A program made the translations under genes and the position numbers. From Rhea pennata (taxonomy: Eukaryota > Chordata > Aves > Rheiformes > Rheidae): DNA of 64,000 bases. Under the pieces are notes generated by a model. The model was given only the letters and a program-made list of their open reading frames with translations, did no database searches and was not told where the DNA came from. The stretch's first letter is position 1, and each line of letters starts with the position of its first letter. The stretch spans positions 20,288,666 to 20,352,665 of the forward strand of contig NC_084663.1 in the NCBI RefSeq assembly GCF_028389875.1. The letters are read 5' to 3'. Of this stretch, positions 59,701 to 64,000 are shown piece after piece.

Positions 59701-62700
59701 GTGGTGCAATTTTGGGGAACTGAAAATTTGCATTGGAGAGGGGCTCATCTACTTTTTTTTTTTCCTGCTGTGTCCCATACAGAGCTGGATTGGCTAATTC
59801 CTTGTTATGCTTCGAAAGTTGCCATTGGGTACTGCTGAGTTCAGGCTAACTTCTAATCCTAAGTGCTGTTGCGCTTAATTGCGCTTAAAGTTGCACTTAA
59901 AATTCCCTTGTTTTCATTTCCTAAAGTATGGCACCAAAACATCCAATATTGCCTGTCATTTGCTATCTCCTGCTACCTCTGCAGTTATCAGTGGGGTATT
60001 GAGGCAAACTAACACTGGAAAACTTTGGACTTTATTACTTTGATCCCACTTTTCTCTATTCCTTTGCCTTTAAACTCTAGGGGACTTTGTTTCTTATTTT
60101 TTTTCCCCCACCCTGAAACATTATTTTTTTTTCTCCTCCTTGCAATGAAAAATACTGGATACTAGTAAGTCCTGGAGTTAGATCCCTTGAGGATGAGTGT
60201 AGCAGCTGCCCTATCTGCCTTCCAATCTGTCCCACGATTTCTACTGTAAATAAGCTTTATATGTACCACTATAATTAGTGTGAGGATGGCTTTGTAGCAT
60301 GTAAATTTATTTTCTTGACTCCAAATCACATTTATTATAAGTATTCTTTACTTCCTTAAACTGCCAGTTCTGCCACTTGGTCAGAATTCAATAGAATAAA
60401 CTGCCATTATGCCATTTCTGGATGAGATACTGGATAAGGATTTTTGATAACCCATTTGGTCCTTAATGACTGTCTCATAGCTCATTTTGTTACCTGACTG
60501 TATAGGAATTGAATGTATATTAATATGCAAATTGAAGCAAAGGTGAGATACACAAGCCAGAATAAAATCTAGCTCATTTTCCTGAAACTTTCTTTGTAGA
60601 ACTGAAAGAAATTGGCCTTAGACTAGAGAATTTGACCAAGCAGATCTAAAATGTTTTATAACATGTTCATAAAATGTATTTGCTAATAGTGTCTTTTTGG
60701 AAAGTTTGCCTATTTGATAAACATTTGAGTGCAATTGATTAACTTTGCCTTCTGTCTTTGCACTTAAAATATTAAAAACATCATTCATTTTTTTTGATAG
60801 TTTCCAAAGACAGTTTGCCATGGGTACCTTAGATATCCTCCCCCCCCACCAAGTTTTGTCATTCTAAGTAAGTGGTACTTTACTTGAATTCGCTTTTGGG
60901 GGCCTGAGCCTTGGAGTTGGTACAACCAGATGTAATAGTCTAAAAAGAGAAGCTGAAAAAAAATCCTGTCATGGGAGTTGCTGAAGACCTAACTACTGTC
61001 AGACACTACTAAATTTCTAAACCTTCAGTAGAGCTTTCCTTTTAATAAAGATATGAGATTTTGCTCTATATTTATACTATAGGAATTAGCCCTTTAAATT
61101 AACATTCAGAACGCTAGTCTTCATGCTTGCTTACAAAATAATACTTACTGATTTTGCTGTTAATTTGGCACGTATTACTGTTAGGGCATATTCTAGAGTA
61201 GCACATGACTTTTAACTTCTTAATATAAGAAAGTCCTTCTGAAATATTACTTGATTCATCTTTTTTTTTTAAAAAAAAGAGGAGGAATTACAATGCGTGC
61301 TGTTAAGAATGAGGTCTGCAGTAATTTGAGCAAATGTTGATAGCTGTTCTGAGTTCTCTTCTACATTCTTGAGAAGGGAGTAATCTTTAAAGATAAAGAA
61401 ATAGCAGCCCTCTTTAAAGAGGAGGACACTAGTAAGACTATTTAAACTGAAGTAGTTTTACTGATAACTTATCTCACATCTTCCATTTAAATACAAGCTA
61501 TAAAATATGAGTAGAGTCTGATAATAGTGTTACAGTTTAAAAGATAAATTTAAAACAAAAAAACTGAGTTGGAGGACTTCTAGAAGCTGGTTCCTGAAAT
61601 AAGATTTTCTTCTTTTCAGAAAAGAAAGCACTGCAAAGGTGTCTAATCTTGTGATGTGTAATAAATGTCTTGTATGATTCTTAAATAACTCTTTCCAAGA
61701 TTAATTTTGATTCCATTGTACAAGTTCAGTTGTGTGAGATGACTATCAAAGAATGTTTATTCTTTTAATTGATAAATGAATGTCTTCTGTGTACAGAAAG
61801 AAGAAGTATCCTGATTTGTTTAAGTGGTTTTGCATAGAAACGATAGAAGTTTGTTGCCCTGCTGGCATGTATGGACCAGATTGCCTTGGTAAGTATTTTA
61901 AATGAAAAAAAGTGTGCTTTTCACCCATTCATCTCAATCTTTCCTCGAATAAACTGATAAAGTACAATACTTGAGACACCAACTGCTGTGTAGTAAACAC
62001 CTGTCTGCTGCCTTGTACCTGTCTTGGGAGAATCCTGCCTGAACTTCCAGGGATGAAGGAGTGTAGAAAGCTATCAAGTGTAGTTGTATGTACAGAGTCC
62101 CTGTGATCAAATGGTGTTGATTATCCACACCTGAACCATGCTTCAAGGGTCTCTGACATCTGGTGATTAGATGGCCTTTCAGAAGCTATGTAGAAAACAG
62201 ACCTTGCCACTTTATTCTCAAAACCAGTGAAAAACACAGCTTGGGAATTAAATGAAAATTCACAAATGAGGATTAGATAAATGGAGAATGGGAGAAATAG
62301 GTGGGAGGAAGTTGGAGAAAAAGTAAGGTCTATGAGCAAGAGTGGTAAAGCAGGCATTTCGGTCACTAAGTTTGTATAACTTAAAAATTTGTAAAACTGC
62401 ACCATCTTACAGAGCAGCTTGGCCTCTTATATTAGGAGGTGTTAAAAGTGAAATGTTAATGCCTGACACTGATGTAAATGATCACTAGTAGTTTTTGCAA
62501 TTGCTGTATGAAGGTTCTCAGAAATCCGGAATAAAGGTACCAACTTCAGTCATGAAGTTAGGAAAATAGATAAAAATCTAAGCCATAGTCTTTACCCAAG
62601 ATGAAGTTTATTACTTGACTTCCCTGGAGATTGTTTTAAGTTCTTATTATACATTAATATGTTAGTGAGAATTCCTTGTTCTGTGTTTTTTGCTTGTTGT

Positions 62701-63033
62701 CAAGGGAAAAAGATTCTGGAAAATCTATCCTGTTACAGTGTAATTACTGTTTTTTATGTTTTATTGTCTCTGAAATAAGGGACTTCAGGTGATTGTGGCT
62801 CAGAATAGGAAGCTACTTTCTTTTATGTCTTATTCAAAAATGTTTTTCCTTCTTAGCTTGCCGTGGTGGGTCAGAAAGACCTTGTCATGGAAATGGCCAC
62901 TGTGATGGTGATGGTACCCGGGGTGGAGATGGCTCATGTAGTTGCAACAAGGAATATACAGGAGACTTTTGTTTGGACTGTTCTAATGGTTACTACAGTA
63001 CCTTGAAAAATGAGACACATGCTGTTTGTACAG
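56737..63033 (+). CDS. CRELD2: CRELD2, cysteine-rich with EGF-like domains 2 (5' part, continues beyond window)
   Basis: CRELD2 is an ER-resident, ER-stress-induced protein proposed to act in disulfide folding of secretory cargo. Five coding exons join in phase: 56737-56892, 58068-58150, 59050-59160, 61797-61888 and 62857-63033 (206 codons, last one split). The first ATG in frame gives a signal peptide (hydrophobic core about 14-30, cut likely near 32). A CXXC motif lies at C40/C43. Exon 2 reads NFGGGNTAWEEKTLSKYES, nearly identical to human, in the CRELD-specific region. Exons 3 and 4 carry the conserved cysteines of the following segment (EVCCPAGMYGPDC). Exon 5 encodes the first EGF-like block (PCHGNGHCDGDG, CSCNKEYTGDFC) and NETHAVCT, an N-glycosylation sequon conserved in human. 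No sixth exon was found before the window end. The ERSE pair upstream fits its known regulation. Confidence 0.95.
56893..62856 (+). other. CRELD2: CRELD2 introns 1 to 4
   Basis: Introns run 56893-58067, 58151-59049, 59161-61796 and 61889-62856, all GT/AG. The first begins inside the CpG island and turns AT-rich after about 57200. I saw no transposable element and no gene in the four; homopolymer tracts only. Confidence 0.85.
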
Positions 63034-64000
63034 GTAACAAACTCCTTGTAATGTGTTTAGATCCTTGTCTTCAGTCTTCACTTTTCCTAGACAAAAATAG
63101 GAAAACTTATAAATGGATAAGTGGACAAAAATAGTTACAGGAAAATAGTCTTTAATTACTTGGCTTTAATTGTAAAGAACGTCAGTCAGTCCATCATTGT
63201 TGTGGAATATCGAGGATTTGGAAAGTCACCTTCCAAATTCCACTTGATTTTTTTTTTTTTTTTTTAAGTAAGAAGCAGAATTTTATCTATTCTTCAGGGG
63301 GGAGCAGAGGGAAAAAGCTCAATTTTTTTAGCCAAAGTGTAGTAAGGAAAGTCTTGAGCTGAAGTTGATCAGGAGTTAGTGGAGTATTTTTAAAGACGTT
63401 TTCTTTTTTTCTCATATCTCATACTTAATTGGAATAAGTCATGAAAACAGCTGATCTGTAATGTATATTCCAGTTAAGTACATATGTTTCATTAAGTACA
63501 TGAAAGTTTTGCCAAATTTTAGGAATGAATTTCACCTTTTTTCTTTAGGAGAATAGGATTGAGTTACTCTAGATTTTTTTCATGTGTTTTTACATGTTGA
63601 ATAAGGTTGTTAGTAACTAAATTATGGCTAATAATCTAAAAGTATTTTTCAACATTATATACGTTGTTTTTCATCTAGTTGTGTAGTAATTCTTATGTAC
63701 AGACACAGACAAAAACAGAAGGTTTATCCAGTCAACTGAATTTCTGATGTGCTTCCCTGGTTTTAAGATTAGCATCATTTTATACATTACTTCAGTTGCA
63801 ACTATCTATAAGACCAGTCTCATGATTCATTACGTAATAGTGCTGAGTGTAGTGTTTATGAACTATTTCTCATCCCTATGCAGTTGGAATGAAGTTTATT
63901 CTCTTGATCTCTTCTCTAAGTATTTCAAAATTGGACCTGCCACACCTAGTCAGTAGAATTTTACAGCACTCAGTTCTCAGTGGTACACTCCTCTGTAATT
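63034..64000 (+). other. CRELD2: CRELD2 intron 5, partial
   Basis: AT-rich intron DNA after the exon 5 donor GTAACA. The expected next exon (the cysteine-rich segment that follows CTACDESC in human) is not found before the window ends. Confidence 0.8.

Overview
The window looks like an avian chromosome segment. It is AT-rich between genes, with two sharp CpG islands. It carries CR1 LINE fragments and a short SINE with a tRNA-derived head and a CR1 tail. The protein-coding genes are vertebrate and in an order I know from human 22q13.33 and its bird counterpart: ZBED4 (+), ALG12 (-), CRELD2 (+). A tRNA-Ile-like head with a CR1 tail is the SINE type known from passerine birds, so a passerine is my best guess for the source. 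That last step is inference from one copy.

Layout. 1-5600: AT-rich intergenic DNA with no gene I can support. 5610-7170: CpG island with the ZBED4 promoter and probable non-coding first exon (splice donor after 6368). 6369-26019: a ~19.6 kb ZBED4 intron containing one CR1 fragment and simple repeats. 26020-29930: ZBED4 exon 2, with a 398-nt leader holding eight upstream ATG reading frames and then one uninterrupted 1170-codon CDS. 29931-38694: ZBED4 3'UTR, intergenic DNA with the SINE, and the ALG12 3'UTR in the opposite direction. 38695-49136: ALG12 coding exons on the minus strand; all nine were resolved at GT/AG junctions and join in phase to 490 codons plus stop. 49171-56141: ALG12 intron 1, carrying a ~2.1 kb 5'-truncated CR1 and a CTCF-like site. 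55870-57200: second CpG island, a head-to-head ALG12/CRELD2 promoter. 56737-63033: the first five coding exons of CRELD2 (206 codons); the gene continues past the right edge.

How the genes relate. ALG12 (an ER mannosyltransferase of N-glycan precursor assembly) and CRELD2 (an ER-resident, ER-stress-inducible CXXC/EGF protein) are divergently transcribed from one island. Between them lies a composite unfolded-protein-response element: a perfect ERSE and a perfect ERSE-II sharing one ATTGG box. This is the clearest regulatory signal in the window. ZBED4 is a host gene derived from a hAT transposase, with four intact BED fingers and a degenerate catalytic core. I did not find a wholly new biological system. 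The best leads are the shared ERSE/ERSE-II module, the chained upstream ORFs of ZBED4, the tRNA-CR1 SINE and one unassigned splice-bounded open segment near 32.6 kb.
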